From assembly GCF_000327485.1 (NCBI RefSeq), contig NC_019943.1:1612001-1676000 (forward strand): DNA of 64,000 bases, written 5' to 3'. The position numbers were made by a program, and so were the translations under genes. The notes below the pieces were generated by a model. That model did not search any database and was not told the origin of the DNA. It saw only the letters and a list, made by a program, of their open reading frames with translations. This DNA is from Methanoregula formicica SMSP (GTDB lineage: Archaea; Halobacteriota; Methanomicrobia; Methanomicrobiales; Methanospirillaceae). Below, one piece after another: positions 10,380 to 20,466 of the stretch; position 1 is the stretch's first letter; each line of letters opens with the position of its first letter.

Positions 10380-12023
10380 TCAGCGCTGAACAGCACCGAG
10401 ATTGGCCTGTTCAACGGTTTTTGCATACCGGGCAAGGACACCGGTCAGGTTCTTTGTGACAGGTTTCCAGGTATTCTTCCGCTTTTTGAGTTCCTGTGCC
10501 GTGACCTTAAGATCGATTGCTTTCTTGTGGAGATCGACAGCAATCGTGTCGCCATCCTTCACCAGCGCTATTGGTCCACCGGCCGCTGCTTCCGGGGCCA
10601 CATGCCCGATACAGGGACCTCGGGTACCCCCTGAGAACCTTCCGTCAGTTATGAGAACCACTTTTTTAAACCCGAGCCCCATCAGTGCGGAGGTGGGTGA
10701 GAGCATCTCCGGCATGCCGGGTGCGCCACGCGGGCCTTCGTACCGGATAACGACAACATCTCCTTCCCGGATCTTCCTGCCAAGGATTGCTTTCATGGCG
10801 GGTCCTTCACCATCAAAGACACGGGCAGGGCCGGTATGCTTCCACATCTCCTTTGGTACAGCGGCGCTCTTCACAACAGCCCCGTCAGGCGCAAGCGATC
10901 CGGAAAGGATCCGGAGACCGCCTTCTGCATTGATCGGTTTTTTTACCGGCCGGATCACTTCGCTGTTTCTCACGACCGCGGACTTTGCGATATCAAGGAC
11001 TTTCCTGCCGGAGACCGTGGGGGTATTGTCAAGGAATTTCTCCAGCTGTTTCATGACCGCGGGAATCCCGCCGGCACGGTGGAGTGTCTGCATGGAGTGC
11101 GGGCCGGACGGCTGCATGTAGCAGATATGGGGGATTTTTCCGGCAAGTTCCGCAAAGTCATCCAGGGAAAGCGGGATTCCTGCCTCCGTTGCAATTGCCA
11201 TAAGGTGAAGGACCGTGTTGGTGGAACCGCCGAGTGCCATATCCACCCGGATGGCATTCCGCAGGCTCTTCTTTGTGATAATGTCCCGGGGGAGGACCTG
11301 TTTTTTTACGAGCGGGATGATTGCCTCACCGGTCTCGCGGGCGATCCGGAGTTTTCCGGCATCGACCGCGGGTGTTGCCGCACAGCCGGGGAGGGACATC
11401 CCCATGGCTTCGGTCATGCAGGCCATGGTGTTCGCGGTGTACAGCCCCTGGCAGGAGCCGCATCCCGGCATGGCGCAGCACTCGAGCTCGCCGAGTGCTT
11501 TCTCGGTCATGGATCCCGCGGCGACCTTTCCTACGCCTTCGAAGATATCGATGAGGGAGAGCTCCTTTCCGTCCTGGAAGCCGGAGAGCATGGCCCCACC
11601 GGTCAGGACTACTGTGGGGATATTGCACCGGACTGCTGCCATCAGCATGCCGGGCACGATCTTATCGCAGGTGCCGACGCAGACAAGGCCGTCGAAGCAA
11701 TGCGCCTGAACCATAAGTTCGATCGAGTCGGCGATGTTCTCACGCGACGGGAGGGAATACCGCATTCCTTCGTGACCCATCGCAATACCATCGCAGATAC
11801 CGATTGTGCCAAACTCAAAGGGCACACCGCCGGCCGCTGCAATGCCCTCCCTGACTTTCCCGGCCAGCTGGTTGAGGTGGACATGCCCGGGAACGATTGT
11901 GTTGTATGCATTCGCAATACCGATGAACGGGAGTCCCATCTCGCGATCGGTCACCCCAAGCGAGCGGAGAAGCGCCCGGTTTGGTGCCCGCTCATACCCT
12001 TTCTTTGCATTATCACTGCGCAT
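10380..12023 (-). CDS. ilvD: Dihydroxy-acid dehydratase
   Basis: 547 residues from the ATG at 12023. IlvD converts dihydroxy-acids to 2-keto acids in valine, isoleucine and leucine synthesis. Iron-sulfur and family signatures are clear: [32 protein letters not shown] and [19 protein letters not shown] near the C-terminus. Upstream in-frame sequence back to 12137 is a poor match to the family and overlaps the end of cfbB/cbiA. It complements the ilvBN and leuA genes about 30 kb away, so the pathway is scattered in this genome. Transcribed after the diamide synthase gene with an 85-base gap. Confidence 0.96.
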   Translation of the reverse strand: MRSDNAKKGYERAPNRALLRSLGVTDREMGLPFIGIANAYNTIVPGHVHLNQLAGKVREGIAAAGGVPFEFGTIGICDGIAMGHEGMRYSLPSRENIADSIELMVQAHCFDGLVCVGTCDKIVPGMLMAAVRCNIPTVVLTGGAMLSGFQDGKELSLIDIFEGVGKVAAGSMTEKALGELECCAMPGCGSCQGLYTANTMACMTEAMGMSLPGCAATPAVDAGKLRIARETGEAIIPLVKKQVLPRDIITKKSLRNAIRVDMALGGSTNTVLHLMAIATEAGIPLSLDDFAELAGKIPHICYMQPSGPHSMQTLHRAGGIPAVMKQLEKFLDNTPTVSGRKVLDIAKSAVVRNSEVIRPVKKPINAEGGLRILSGSLAPDGAVVKSAAVPKEMWKHTGPARVFDGEGPAMKAILGRKIREGDVVVIRYEGPRGAPGMPEMLSPTSALMGLGFKKVVLITDGRFSGGTRGPCIGHVAPEAAAGGPIALVKDGDTIAVDLHKKAIDLKVTAQELKKRKNTWKPVTKNLTGVLARYAKTVEQANLGAVQR

Positions 12024-12108
12024 AAAAAACCAGACTACCTGTGAAAAAGAGATTCGTGCTCCTGAATGATTATCCCTTGTGTCTGCGTGCGAGGTGGTGC
12101 AGGGAGAA

Positions 12109-13437
12109 TCAGGTCCGCGAGAAGGATACTGCTGCATCTACAAAGCACCGGGCAAATGCTGGGGAAAAATACGCATGGGTGTACTGGCCCACTGCATTCA
12201 GGGACACGAGCCCGTCCCTGCCATCACAAATTCCCTTTCCCCTTGAGAGCGTGATGGTGAACCGTGCATCACGGTCGGGTTCGAGCTGTGAATAATGAAA
12301 CTCATGGCCGGTAACGGTTTGTCCGGGGGTGAGAAATGCCGCACCTGCAGAAGTGACGGTGCCTTTTGTATACCCGAGGGCCTGGATGCGTTTCGTCATG
12401 GTTGCTGAAACGGGAAGAATTCCGGTCATACGATGCGTTGCTTCTTCGGAGACTTCTCTTGCAAGGTACATCAGTCCTCCGCATTCACCAAGAATGGGCA
12501 GGTTTTCGGCCGCAGCTTTCGGGAGTTCTTTTGTGCAGATCGCTGATGCAAGGCCGGGAAGGAACAGCTCAGGGTACCCTCCTCCCATGTACACGGCATC
12601 AACGGGCGGCAGAGCATCGGCAAGCGGGGAGAAGAAGACAAGTTCGGCACCGGACCGTGCCAGCAGGTCGAGGTTGTCCCGGTAATAGAAGCAGAATGCA
12701 TTGTCATACGCAACACCGATTCGCGCACGGGACTCCACCGGAGGATCAGGTTGTGGCAGGAAAGGAAGAGAGGGGGCTGCCCGGGCTACTGACATCACCG
12801 CGTCAAGATCGCAATGTTCAGCAATCATGGCAGTTATCTCGTTGTGGGGGGCGGGCTCGTGGCCCATGACCAGCCCGAGATGCCGGCTCTTTACGGAAAT
12901 TTCATCGCTCCGCGGGATCCACCCCAGCGCGGGGAGCGCAAGGAACGGTTCGATCATCGCCCGGTGACGCGGGCTGCCGGTGCGGTTGACAATCACACCG
13001 GCAATCGTGACGGTTGGATCAAAATCCCGGAAACCACGGATGAGGGCATGGATGCTCCGTGACATCCCTTTTGCGTCGACGACAAGAATCACCGGAGCAT
13101 GAAGGATCCGGGCAACATGTGCGGTGCTGGCAAGGTCTGTCCCGTCGACCCCGTCGAACATCCCCATGACACCTTCGATGACCGCTATATCGGATCCTTC
13201 CGATGCATGGTGAAACGTATCAAGACAGCCGGTATCTCCCATCATGAATGGATCGAGATTGCGGGATTCACTGCCGCAGATCCGGGAATGGTGGCTGGGA
13301 TCGATGAAGTCAGGGCCGACCTTGAAGGGCTGGACACGGTATCCTTGTGCGACAAGGGCTCCCATGAGCCCGCCCGCGACAGTAGTCTTACCACACCCGC
13401 TGTGCGTTCCGGCAATAACAATACGGGGGATTGTCAT
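12109..13437 (-). CDS. Cobyrinate / Ni-sirohydrochlorin a,c-diamide synthase
   Basis: 442 residues with the CbiA/CfbB architecture. An N-terminal P-loop domain has [10 protein letters not shown] and KVGPDFIDP; a C-terminal class I glutamine amidotransferase-like domain has [11 protein letters not shown], the nucleophile motif GECGGLMYL, and a final His in GHEFHYS. The enzyme amidates side chains a and c of either cobyrinate (CbiA, vitamin B12) or Ni-sirohydrochlorin (CfbB, coenzyme F430). Sequence alone does not separate the two here; in a methanogen the F430 role is essential, but the genomic neighbours (ilvD) do not help. About 442 residues is normal for the family. Confidence 0.88.
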   Translation of the reverse strand: MTIPRIVIAGTHSGCGKTTVAGGLMGALVAQGYRVQPFKVGPDFIDPSHHSRICGSESRNLDPFMMGDTGCLDTFHHASEGSDIAVIEGVMGMFDGVDGTDLASTAHVARILHAPVILVVDAKGMSRSIHALIRGFRDFDPTVTIAGVIVNRTGSPRHRAMIEPFLALPALGWIPRSDEISVKSRHLGLVMGHEPAPHNEITAMIAEHCDLDAVMSVARAAPSLPFLPQPDPPVESRARIGVAYDNAFCFYYRDNLDLLARSGAELVFFSPLADALPPVDAVYMGGGYPELFLPGLASAICTKELPKAAAENLPILGECGGLMYLAREVSEEATHRMTGILPVSATMTKRIQALGYTKGTVTSAGAAFLTPGQTVTGHEFHYSQLEPDRDARFTITLSRGKGICDGRDGLVSLNAVGQYTHAYFSPAFARCFVDAAVSFSRT

Positions 13438-13604
13438 GAGATTGTTTCCGTTTTTTCTGGCAGATTGATCATGATGACCGGCTCGTTTGATATGCCGGGT
13501 CCCAGGAGTGATAACATGCTTTTGGGATCCGGATTAATGATACTGCAATGATACTCTGGCCGTATCGCAGATAAAGATGTATTTATTGAAAAAAGAGGAC
13601 TGGA

Positions 13605-14903
13605 TTATTCCTTTTTCTTCCGGTAATGGTATGCCAGGTAGGCAATGCCGATAACCGCAGCAGCAACAATCGAGAGATAGATGGGATTTGTCAGGATGAT
13701 GGCAATTCCTTCTGTTGCGGTAACGTCAACTGTGACTTTCATGGGATCCGAGATATGCGTATTGTCGAGAGCATCGCGGTACCGGATCTCTGAATCGAGG
13801 CCGTATTCTTTTATCGTGGCACTGCGGTCTACACCCAACGGGTACGTTATCACCCGTGATTCATTGGGCTGAAGATCGCCGATAAAGGCGATATCTGAAG
13901 CGCTGGTGAACGGATCTACGGCACTGATCCTCGCCTGGGCACTGTAAACCGGACTCCCCCCTATATTTTTATATTCAACCAAGATCTCTTTTTTGTTCCC
14001 CGGGTGCATTGCGGCCGGTGGAGAGACAATAGCAAAATTCACCTTTCCTCCAACGGGAACGCCAATGGTTTTTTCACGGGTTGATTCACTGTCTCCTTCT
14101 GCGTTCAGGTACACGACACCAACATCAACCGGGTAGGACTGCTGTTCCGCACGGCCCGAAACCGAGATTTTATACCGGGCGGTTGCAGTGCTTCCGGCAG
14201 GGAAATCGCCGATGTAGACACTGTCATCTACCGGAAGAATCGGGCTGTCGCCATTACGGGTAAGGACAACAATAGCCTGCGATCCATGGGCAGTGCCGGA
14301 ATTTTTTACCTGTATGGTAATGTATCCTTTGGCCCCCGCGGTTATATGTTCAGGTTCCGCAGAGAGGACGTCTATTACAACTTCCGGTTTGATTGTGATG
14401 GGGATATCCAGCGTGATCTCTTTTGACTGGTAGAAATATTCCATTGTTGCATCATTGTACTGGCTTGCGGAAGAGAGGTAGGAATAGTTCAACATCAGAG
14501 GAAGGATGTAGGTTCCCCCTTCTGCATTTTCCAGGATCTTTACCGTGTATTGTGCAACGGCGGATGATGATTCGGCCAGGTCACCCAGCATAACCGGATC
14601 GGTTTTTATCGACACCGGCGCATTGCCCGAGGAGAGTGTGGAGATAAGGAATTTCGCAGTGGTTGGCAGGTCATCCCTGTCAGTGATCCCGGACTGAACC
14701 AGTTTGTCTTTACTCTGCCCGGTGTTCTGGATTGTGATGCTGATCTGCACATCAGAATTTGGTGAGAATTCATTGGTTCCTGAAATGGATGCCGAAAGAT
14801 TCGGGCTACCGGACAGGTAGAGTGTTCCACCCATGACGGGTTTGACAAGAAGGGCAGCCATTACGAATAATACGAGAATAATGATGCTTTTAGTCACTGC
14901 CAT
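13605..14903 (-). CDS. Secreted, membrane-anchored surface protein with CARDB/S-layer-like repeats
   Basis: 432 residues. A signal peptide (IIILVLFVMAALLVKPVMG) is followed by three to four beta-sandwich repeats of the COG1361/CARDB type (phrases such as VQISITIQNTGQSKDKL, YITIQVKNSGTAHGS and ILVEYKNIGGSPVYSAQ). A C-terminal membrane helix (about 402-424) and a YRKKKE stop-transfer end complete it, giving an external protein held at the cell membrane. Substrate and partners unknown. It is divergent from the lipoprotein at 15198, and a perfect 13-bp tandem repeat lies 34-59 bases upstream of its start. Confidence 0.75.
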   Translation of the reverse strand: MAVTKSIIILVLFVMAALLVKPVMGGTLYLSGSPNLSASISGTNEFSPNSDVQISITIQNTGQSKDKLVQSGITDRDDLPTTAKFLISTLSSGNAPVSIKTDPVMLGDLAESSSAVAQYTVKILENAEGGTYILPLMLNYSYLSSASQYNDATMEYFYQSKEITLDIPITIKPEVVIDVLSAEPEHITAGAKGYITIQVKNSGTAHGSQAIVVLTRNGDSPILPVDDSVYIGDFPAGSTATARYKISVSGRAEQQSYPVDVGVVYLNAEGDSESTREKTIGVPVGGKVNFAIVSPPAAMHPGNKKEILVEYKNIGGSPVYSAQARISAVDPFTSASDIAFIGDLQPNESRVITYPLGVDRSATIKEYGLDSEIRYRDALDNTHISDPMKVTVDVTATEGIAIILTNPIYLSIVAAAVIGIAYLAYHYRKKKE

Positions 14904-14936
14904 ATATACCTACCATGAACATCTGATAACATACAT

Positions 14937-14962
14937 TATGTGTGTATTCTATGTGTGTATTC
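14937..14962. repeat. Perfect 13-bp tandem direct repeat in a divergent promoter region
   Basis: TATGTGTGTATTC occurs twice back to back (14937-14949 and 14950-14962). It lies between the divergent surface-protein gene (start 14903) and the lipoprotein gene (start 15198), close to where the minus-strand promoter should be. A regulator binding site is possible; simple slippage is the alternative. Confidence 0.6.
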
Positions 14963-15162
14963 CCAAAGAAAAATTTCTTAAACCGAGATTGTTCCTATAT
15001 CCAATGATAATCAACGGTAAAAAAAATTTTGGAGATGTTTGCGATAATGAAACGAAGAATCATGGTATCTTTCTTCAGGTATCTCGTCATTTTCTGCGGT
15101 ACTAAGAAATTCGTAAGAATTTATGGAACCGGTTGTTGATTATGTCGTATCATCTTTTGAAA

Positions 15163-15172
15163 ATTTTATAAA
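15163..15172 (+). promoter_or_regulatory. TATA box of the lipoprotein gene at 15198
   Basis: ATTTTATAAA sits about 30 bases before the ATG, predicting a transcript starting within a few bases of the start codon. A weak AGGT at 15191 could still act in ribosome binding if the leader is slightly longer. Confidence 0.5.
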
Positions 15173-15197
15173 CCATTAATTACAGTAATCAGGTATA

Positions 15198-15989
15198 ATG
15201 ATAAAACGAAGTTCAATTCTCCTGAGTCTTTTCATAATTGCCCTTCTCATTCTCACCGGGTGTGTGGCACCACCGAAAGAAACACCCGGTTCAATTGATT
15301 CGGCTGGTTCATCATCTATTGTCACGGGGGAAAAGACAATTCCTGGTACAACAGCGACTCCAGCTAACGTTTATGTAACTGAAGTTACACCGTATGTGAC
15401 ATTATTTGGTATTGAGAGCCCCGATTCTTCCGATTCACGTGCAATCTCAACCCCGACCCCGGTTCCAGAAGACCGTAGCTGCAGGATTTTCACAACAACC
15501 CAGACTTACTTTTATAATGGGACCGCTTTCACGTTTGATCTCAAGAATCCACCGATGTATATTAATTACTCAGTCATTCCCCAGAATATTACTGTCAATA
15601 AACCAGCGACATCCCGGTTTGGGAAAAAAGAAGACGTTGTCTACCAGTATTCAACATATGATCCGCAATCCTATCTCATCATAACAGTGCGGAGCAAATC
15701 AACTGGTGAGATTTATCTTGAGGACGGATTTGGTACTGAATACACAACTTACCCTTCTCGCACGCTGAAAGTATTAAATGCGGATGATATGTTGATTGAA
15801 ATAAATGGTAACAAGATCACAGCCACCACGAATTTTTGGGTAAAACCCTACGGCAATTTTGATGATCCACAGAATATGACATTTGATACATGTACTTACT
15901 GGGGGCAGACCCGCGATGTAACAGCACATGCTCTTGTCACAGCGACGACAACTCCTACATGGGCTCCCGGAAATGTCATAAAACGGTAA
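15198..15989 (+). CDS. Putative lipoprotein of unknown function, AT-rich gene
   Basis: 263 residues. The N-terminus is a lipoprotein signal (SLFIIALLILTGC, Cys about 22), then a Thr/Ser/Pro-rich linker to about residue 95 and a folded domain with many Tyr/Thr residues (FDLKNPPMYINYSVIPQNI, LLITVRSKSTGEIYLED-like). No family was recognised; similar lipoproteins are frequent in Methanomicrobiales. The gene and its flanks (about 14930-16030) are clearly richer in A+T than neighbours, with codons such as AAT, ATT and TAT common, which could mean recent acquisition or weak selection. It stands alone, with its own TATA box, upstream of a tRNA gene. Confidence 0.7.
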   Translation: MIKRSSILLSLFIIALLILTGCVAPPKETPGSIDSAGSSSIVTGEKTIPGTTATPANVYVTEVTPYVTLFGIESPDSSDSRAISTPTPVPEDRSCRIFTTTQTYFYNGTAFTFDLKNPPMYINYSVIPQNITVNKPATSRFGKKEDVVYQYSTYDPQSYLIITVRSKSTGEIYLEDGFGTEYTTYPSRTLKVLNADDMLIEINGNKITATTNFWVKPYGNFDDPQNMTFDTCTYWGQTRDVTAHALVTATTTPTWAPGNVIKR

Positions 15990-16073
15990 CATATTTTTAC
16001 ACAGCATATTTTAAAAACGGTGAGATATTTAAACGATGAAAACTATTGTAGTAAGGCAGGCGTATAACCTCGC

Positions 16074-16145
16074 GTCCCGGTGGGGTAGTGGACATCCTAG
16101 AAGCCTGCGGAGCTTTTGACCCGGGTTCAAGTCCCGGCCGGGGCG
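16074..16145 (+). tRNA. tRNA-Arg (anticodon GCG)
   Basis: A full 72-base cloverleaf folds by eye. The acceptor stem is GTCCCGG with CCGGGGC (one T-G pair), followed by T8, A14 and G18-G19. The D stem is 10-12/23-25, the anticodon stem GAAGC/GCTTT with seven-base loop CTGCGGA, a four-base variable loop comes next, and the T arm is CCGGG-TTCAAGT-CCCGG. The anticodon at 16107-16109 reads GCG, so it decodes CGC (and CGU by wobble). G73 follows and CCA is not encoded; a short T-run comes right after. No intron. Confidence 0.93.
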
Positions 16146-16236
16146 TTCCTTTTTCGGGTTGGATTCCCGGCAGCATCTGAAAAACCGATAGCAATCGCTA
16201 TGAAATCTGCGTTTTAAAAATGAATAACAATTTTTC

Positions 16237-17037
16237 CTATACCATCTGCCCGATGAACAATGCGATAAATCCACAGCCACTGACTGCAAGAATACTGATA
16301 ACCGCATAATCGCGGGAAAGGAAAACCCGCTCGCGAACATGGGTTCTCTTGCCTGTCCGATACCCGCGCATATCTATCGTAAGGCCGAGAACATTTGAAC
16401 GAAGCAAAGCATTGGAAACGAGCGGGATGACAATCGGGGCAACACTTTTCACTTTCCCGGTGATTCCCGTCCCTGGATTGAATCCCCGTGCCAGCTGGGC
16501 TTCATGGATACGCTGCCCCTCAATCTGGAGTGTCGGGATGAAGCGAAGCGCGATGATGAACATCAGGATATAATCTATGGGAAGCCGGACCTTCTCCAGC
16601 GCATGGACAATGTCTCGTGGCTGCGTCGAGATCAGGAAGAGCTGGAACGCGAAGATGAGGATCATGAACCGGAGCGTGAGTACAATACCAATCATGAGCC
16701 CGCCGCTTGTAATTGGGATGAAACCCCCGATGAACGGGATCCCTGCCGGGATCACATACCCCAGAGTTTCTCCCCCGGGCATGGTGACGACCGTTATGAG
16801 GATGAAGATGATACTCATCACAAGGATGAACTTGAGCTGCTGGAGTGATTCCCTCAAGAGTTCACCATACGCGGCGAACACGAGCATGGCAAAGACCATG
16901 AGGCAAAGGAACGGGATGCTTGTCGCGATAATTGCCATGAGCGAGACAAGGATGATGAAGAAGATCTTGGTATACGGATGGAGCCGGTGCAGGAACGCAT
17001 CTTTGTGCACATACTGGAGGATCTCGGCCATAGTCAT
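16237..17037 (-). CDS. ecfT: ECF transporter transmembrane component EcfT (CbiQ family)
   Basis: 266 residues with about five to six membrane helices. It has the two EcfT coupling motifs in the cytoplasmic helices: AQLARGF (about 185) and DMRGYRTGKRTH (about 223), where the Ala/Met-Arg-Gly triads contact the ATPases. It begins at the ATG at 17037, which overlaps the stop of the ATPase gene by ATGA, so it should be translationally coupled. It links ATPase and substrate-binding S component in an energy-coupling-factor vitamin or nutrient importer. Confidence 0.9.
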   Translation of the reverse strand: MTMAEILQYVHKDAFLHRLHPYTKIFFIILVSLMAIIATSIPFLCLMVFAMLVFAAYGELLRESLQQLKFILVMSIIFILITVVTMPGGETLGYVIPAGIPFIGGFIPITSGGLMIGIVLTLRFMILIFAFQLFLISTQPRDIVHALEKVRLPIDYILMFIIALRFIPTLQIEGQRIHEAQLARGFNPGTGITGKVKSVAPIVIPLVSNALLRSNVLGLTIDMRGYRTGKRTHVRERVFLSRDYAVISILAVSGCGFIALFIGQMV

Positions 17038-18461
17038 GCACCTCCAATGTCAGACACGATCTTCCCGTTTTCCATCAGGATAACACGGTCGGCGCAATGC
17101 TGCGCGATCTCCTTGTTATGCGTGATAATGAGAATCGTATGTCCTTTCTCCTGGAGGTGTTTGAGCATCTCGATGACCATTCTCGCTTCGTTCCCGTCAA
17201 GGCCGGTGGTGGGCTCGTCCAAAACGATGACGCCGGGTTGCATGGCAACAACGCAGGCTATCGCAAGCCGCTGCCGTTCACCACGGGAGAGCCAGCGGGG
17301 GTAGAATCCCCCAGAATCGGAAAGTCCCGCGTCACGGAGTGCGGCATCGATGACCTCATCGCTCTTTTCGATTCCAAGGTTGTGAACACCGTATGCAATC
17401 TCGTCCCGTACGGTATCGGCAAAGAACATGTGGTCCGGGTTCTGGAAAACAAGACCGACATCATGGGCGAGTGTTGCGATACTGCAATCCTTTGTATTTT
17501 TCCCATTGATGATGACATCCCCGCTTGTTGGCGTAAGGAGCCGGTTGAAATGCTTGACAAGTGTTGTCTTCCCTGATCCGTTCTCACCAACGATAGCGAC
17601 AAAATCACCCCGCCTGATGGTCAGGCTGATCCCGGAAAGGGCTTCGACATCTCCATAGGAATAGCGGAGATCCTGCACCGAGATGATAGGGCCATTGGCT
17701 GACGAGTGCGGCACCGCTTTACGGATTGTGGTGAAATCCGGCAGAACCATGGCGCGGATCCGTTCATTTTGCAGAACCTGTTCCGGTATGCCTTTGGTTG
17801 TGATGGTCCCGGCTTCCATGATGACAAGGGTATCCACGAGATTTTTAAAATGGTGGTATTTGTGCTCCACCAGCAGAATGGTCTTTCCCTGCTGTTTGAG
17901 ATCGGAGAGGATATCAGCGATCCTTTTTGTGGCGTGCTCGTCAAGCTCGGATGTCGGCTCGTCAAGGATGAGGATATCGTTTCCGAGAGCTAGCGTTGCG
18001 GCAAGGGCAACACGCTGTTTCTGGCCACCGGAGAGGTGATGCGGGGACCTGTCCCGGAGTTTTTCCAGATAGGTGGTTTTCATGATGCCGGCAAGACGCT
18101 CCTCAATATCGGCAGCCGATAATCCGCGGTGTTCCAGTGCTGACAGGATTTCCTCTTCAACCGTTGTGAAGATCATCTGGGCTTCAGGGTCATCGAATAC
18201 GACACCGACATTCTGCGCGAGATCCGAGAGGGTTGTATACTCTGCCACATCTTTCCCGTCAACAACTATGGAGCCCTCCTTTTTCCCGCCATATTCATGA
18301 TGCAGGATACCGGAAGCTGCAAGACAAAGCGATGTTTTTCCGGCACCAGAAGGCCCGGTCACCATAACGCACCGGCCTTCCTCAAGAGAGAGGGATACAC
18401 GGTGCAGGGCCGGCTGCACCGTGTGGGGATACGTGTACGTAATATCTGTTAGTTCGATCAT
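17034..18461 (-). CDS. ECF transporter ATPase, two ABC domains fused in one chain
   Basis: 475 residues holding two complete ABC ATPase domains. Domain 1 (about 1-235) has Walker A GPSGAGKTS, signature LSGGQKQR and Walker B ILILDEPTSELD. Domain 2 (about 255-475) has GENGSGKTT, a modified signature LSRGERQR and VIVLDEPTTGLD. In most ECF systems EcfA and EcfA' are separate proteins; here they form a single pseudo-dimer. It overlaps both neighbours by ATGA (S component upstream, EcfT downstream). The single-chain design and the changed second signature suggest asymmetric ATP sites. Confidence 0.92.
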   Translation of the reverse strand: MIELTDITYTYPHTVQPALHRVSLSLEEGRCVMVTGPSGAGKTSLCLAASGILHHEYGGKKEGSIVVDGKDVAEYTTLSDLAQNVGVVFDDPEAQMIFTTVEEEILSALEHRGLSAADIEERLAGIMKTTYLEKLRDRSPHHLSGGQKQRVALAATLALGNDILILDEPTSELDEHATKRIADILSDLKQQGKTILLVEHKYHHFKNLVDTLVIMEAGTITTKGIPEQVLQNERIRAMVLPDFTTIRKAVPHSSANGPIISVQDLRYSYGDVEALSGISLTIRRGDFVAIVGENGSGKTTLVKHFNRLLTPTSGDVIINGKNTKDCSIATLAHDVGLVFQNPDHMFFADTVRDEIAYGVHNLGIEKSDEVIDAALRDAGLSDSGGFYPRWLSRGERQRLAIACVVAMQPGVIVLDEPTTGLDGNEARMVIEMLKHLQEKGHTILIITHNKEIAQHCADRVILMENGKIVSDIGGA

Positions 18462-18991
18462 TCCTGTCCTCTAAGAAGCACCCTGCTGGAAGGGATGTAG
18501 AGGAACTGGACTACGATTGCATTAAAGACTGCCGTTATGACCACGATAGGGACAAAAACAGCGACAAAGGCCATGATGTCTCCCCCGTATTTTGGGCTGG
18601 AGAGCACACTTGCACCAACAAACATCATTGCTATCGCAGCAAAGGAGAAGCCACTGGCAAGTGTTGCAAGAAACGTGGTAACGGTCGGGGCGAGTTTCGT
18701 CCGCTCCCTGAGGGCTGCGTAGAGAATAAAACAGACCAGCGCACCGATTGGCTCACTGATGATATTTGCCGGAGGGAACATCGAACTCGATATCAGCATC
18801 GAAAGGACACCGGCAACAAGACCGATACCGAGCGCTTCCAGGATCTTCGGCCGTATCAGGATAATCGCAAGACAGTAGAACGCGATGATCATATTCGGTG
18901 TCAGGGGAGTGTGGAGCATCGCAAGGAAGTACCGGAGGATGGCACCGATAGCAAGCAGAATTCCTACAATAGCAATATCTTTTGACTTCAT
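18458..18991 (-). CDS. ECF substrate-binding (S) component, TrpP-like
   Basis: 177 residues from the ATG at 18991, with five to six membrane helices. The start KSKDIAIVGILLAIGAILR and the PPANIISEPIGALVCF segment resemble the TrpP (putative tryptophan transporter) family of S components. Substrate is therefore proposed as tryptophan or a related compound, at moderate confidence. The longer frame to 19087 adds a Cys/His-rich leader without family similarity. It is first in the ecfS-ecfA-ecfT operon and overlaps the ATPase gene by ATGA. Confidence 0.7.
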   Translation of the reverse strand: MKSKDIAIVGILLAIGAILRYFLAMLHTPLTPNMIIAFYCLAIILIRPKILEALGIGLVAGVLSMLISSSMFPPANIISEPIGALVCFILYAALRERTKLAPTVTTFLATLASGFSFAAIAMMFVGASVLSSPKYGGDIMAFVAVFVPIVVITAVFNAIVVQFLYIPSSRVLLRGQE

Positions 18992-19233
18992 GATTTGCAC
19001 AACCATAACCAGGTAACAAGGATGACAAGCGACTGAACAAGAGCCGCGCAATGAATTTTGTATGCCTTGATGTATACATTTGTTCATTTATGTATTAAAT
19101 ATTGCTTTCTGGAAGGGGCACATTATTGGTATTCAGGCAAGAATCCCGGCGGAGTGGTATACAGCGAGAATCCCATTTCGACCACCAGATTCATGACCAA
19201 CGCGATCACTGTCAGGTATAGTGAAATATCTGT

Positions 19234-20466
19234 ATGCCGTTCTCACCCGGTAGCGACTCCCTGTACAGGGAATCCCTTGTTCTTCATGAAAAACACCGTG
19301 GGAAACTTGCCATCCGGCCGAAGGTCCTTCTAAAAACACGACATGACCTGTCCCTTGCTTATACACCAGGAGTTGCTGAAGTAAGCCGTGAGATTATCCG
19401 TAACCGGGACAATGCGTACGAATATACCCTGAAGGCAAATACCATCGCGATTGTTACGGATGGTTCAGCGGTTCTCGGGCTGGGCAATATCGGGGGATAT
19501 GCAGCGATACCGGTGATGGAGGGAAAAGCGATCCTGTTCAAGGAATTTGCCGGAGTAGATGCGTTCCCGATCTGTTTTGAGAGTTACGAGACGGATTTTG
19601 TGGACAAGGTCAGAAACATTGCGCCGGTCTTTGGCGGCATCAACCTTGAAGACATTGCCGCGCCGAAATGCTTCGAGGTAGAAGATGCCCTTCAGGATAT
19701 CGGGATCCCGGTCATGCACGACGACCAGCACGGAACTGCAGTAGTCGTTCTCGCAGCACTTATCAATGCCTGTAAAGTAACAGGAAAAAAATACAAAGAT
19801 CTGAACATTGTTATCAATGGGGCCGGTGCTGCCGGATATGCCATTACGAGGATGCTGAAATGCATCGGCTACAGCCCGGAAGTCTGTACCCGGGTCAACG
19901 AGATTATTGTCTGCGATACGCAGGGCACGATATTCCGGGGCCGGGAAGGGCTCTACCAGAACAAGTACAAATTCATCATATCAGAAGAAACCAACCGGAT
20001 CGCCCTGAGCGGAACACTTGCCGACGCCTTGTGCGGAGCCGATGTGTTCATCGGGGTCTCTGCCCCGGGTCTTGTGACACCGGAGATGATCCGGTCTATG
20101 AACAGGGATCCCATTGTTTTTGCCATGGCAAATCCCGTTCCGGAGATTATGCCGGATAAAGCAAAAGAGGCTGGTGCAGCCGTTGTCGGCACCGGCCGGA
20201 GCGACTATCCCAACCAGATCAATAACGTACTGGCGTTCCCCGGAATATTTCGGGGTGCGCTGGATGCCCGGGCTACCCGGATCACCGATGACATGAAGAT
20301 CGCAGCCGCACATGCCATTGCCGGTTGTGTAACAAAACCGCGCCCTGATTGTATCCTGCCCAGTATCCTTGACAAGAGCGTGACAAAAAGGGTTGCAACA
20401 GCGGTAGCAAAAGCCGCCGTTGCATCCGGGTGCAGCCGTTCTGTTCCATCATCCCGGCACCAATAA
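19234..20466 (+). CDS. Malic enzyme (oxaloacetate-decarboxylating malate dehydrogenase)
   Basis: 410 residues. The N-terminal malic domain has LSLAYTPGVAEVSREI, VTDGSAVLGLGNIGG and the metal-binding VMHDDQHGTAVV. The NAD(P)-binding domain has NGAGAAGYAITRML, and the C-terminal part reads GTGRSDYPNQINNVLAFPGIFRGALD. The enzyme interconverts malate and pyruvate plus CO2 with NAD(P). In a methanogen it would connect the incomplete TCA cycle to pyruvate and can supply NAD(P)H. It faces the same way as the aldehyde dehydrogenase downstream but is separated by 139 bases. Start at the first ATG; the LYRESLVLHEKHRGK opening is typical for the family. Confidence 0.92.
   Translation: MPFSPGSDSLYRESLVLHEKHRGKLAIRPKVLLKTRHDLSLAYTPGVAEVSREIIRNRDNAYEYTLKANTIAIVTDGSAVLGLGNIGGYAAIPVMEGKAILFKEFAGVDAFPICFESYETDFVDKVRNIAPVFGGINLEDIAAPKCFEVEDALQDIGIPVMHDDQHGTAVVVLAALINACKVTGKKYKDLNIVINGAGAAGYAITRMLKCIGYSPEVCTRVNEIIVCDTQGTIFRGREGLYQNKYKFIISEETNRIALSGTLADALCGADVFIGVSAPGLVTPEMIRSMNRDPIVFAMANPVPEIMPDKAKEAGAAVVGTGRSDYPNQINNVLAFPGIFRGALDARATRITDDMKIAAAHAIAGCVTKPRPDCILPSILDKSVTKRVATAVAKAAVASGCSRSVPSSRHQ

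Noticed and set aside
10836-12044. 402-codon plus-strand frame opposite ilvD
   Set aside because: Antisense shadow of a conserved enzyme, low-complexity product, no promoter or ribosome site.
19071-19078. TGTATACA palindrome upstream of the TrpP-like gene as a tryptophan-repressor operator
   Set aside because: An eight-base palindrome is expected by chance and no second site is present.
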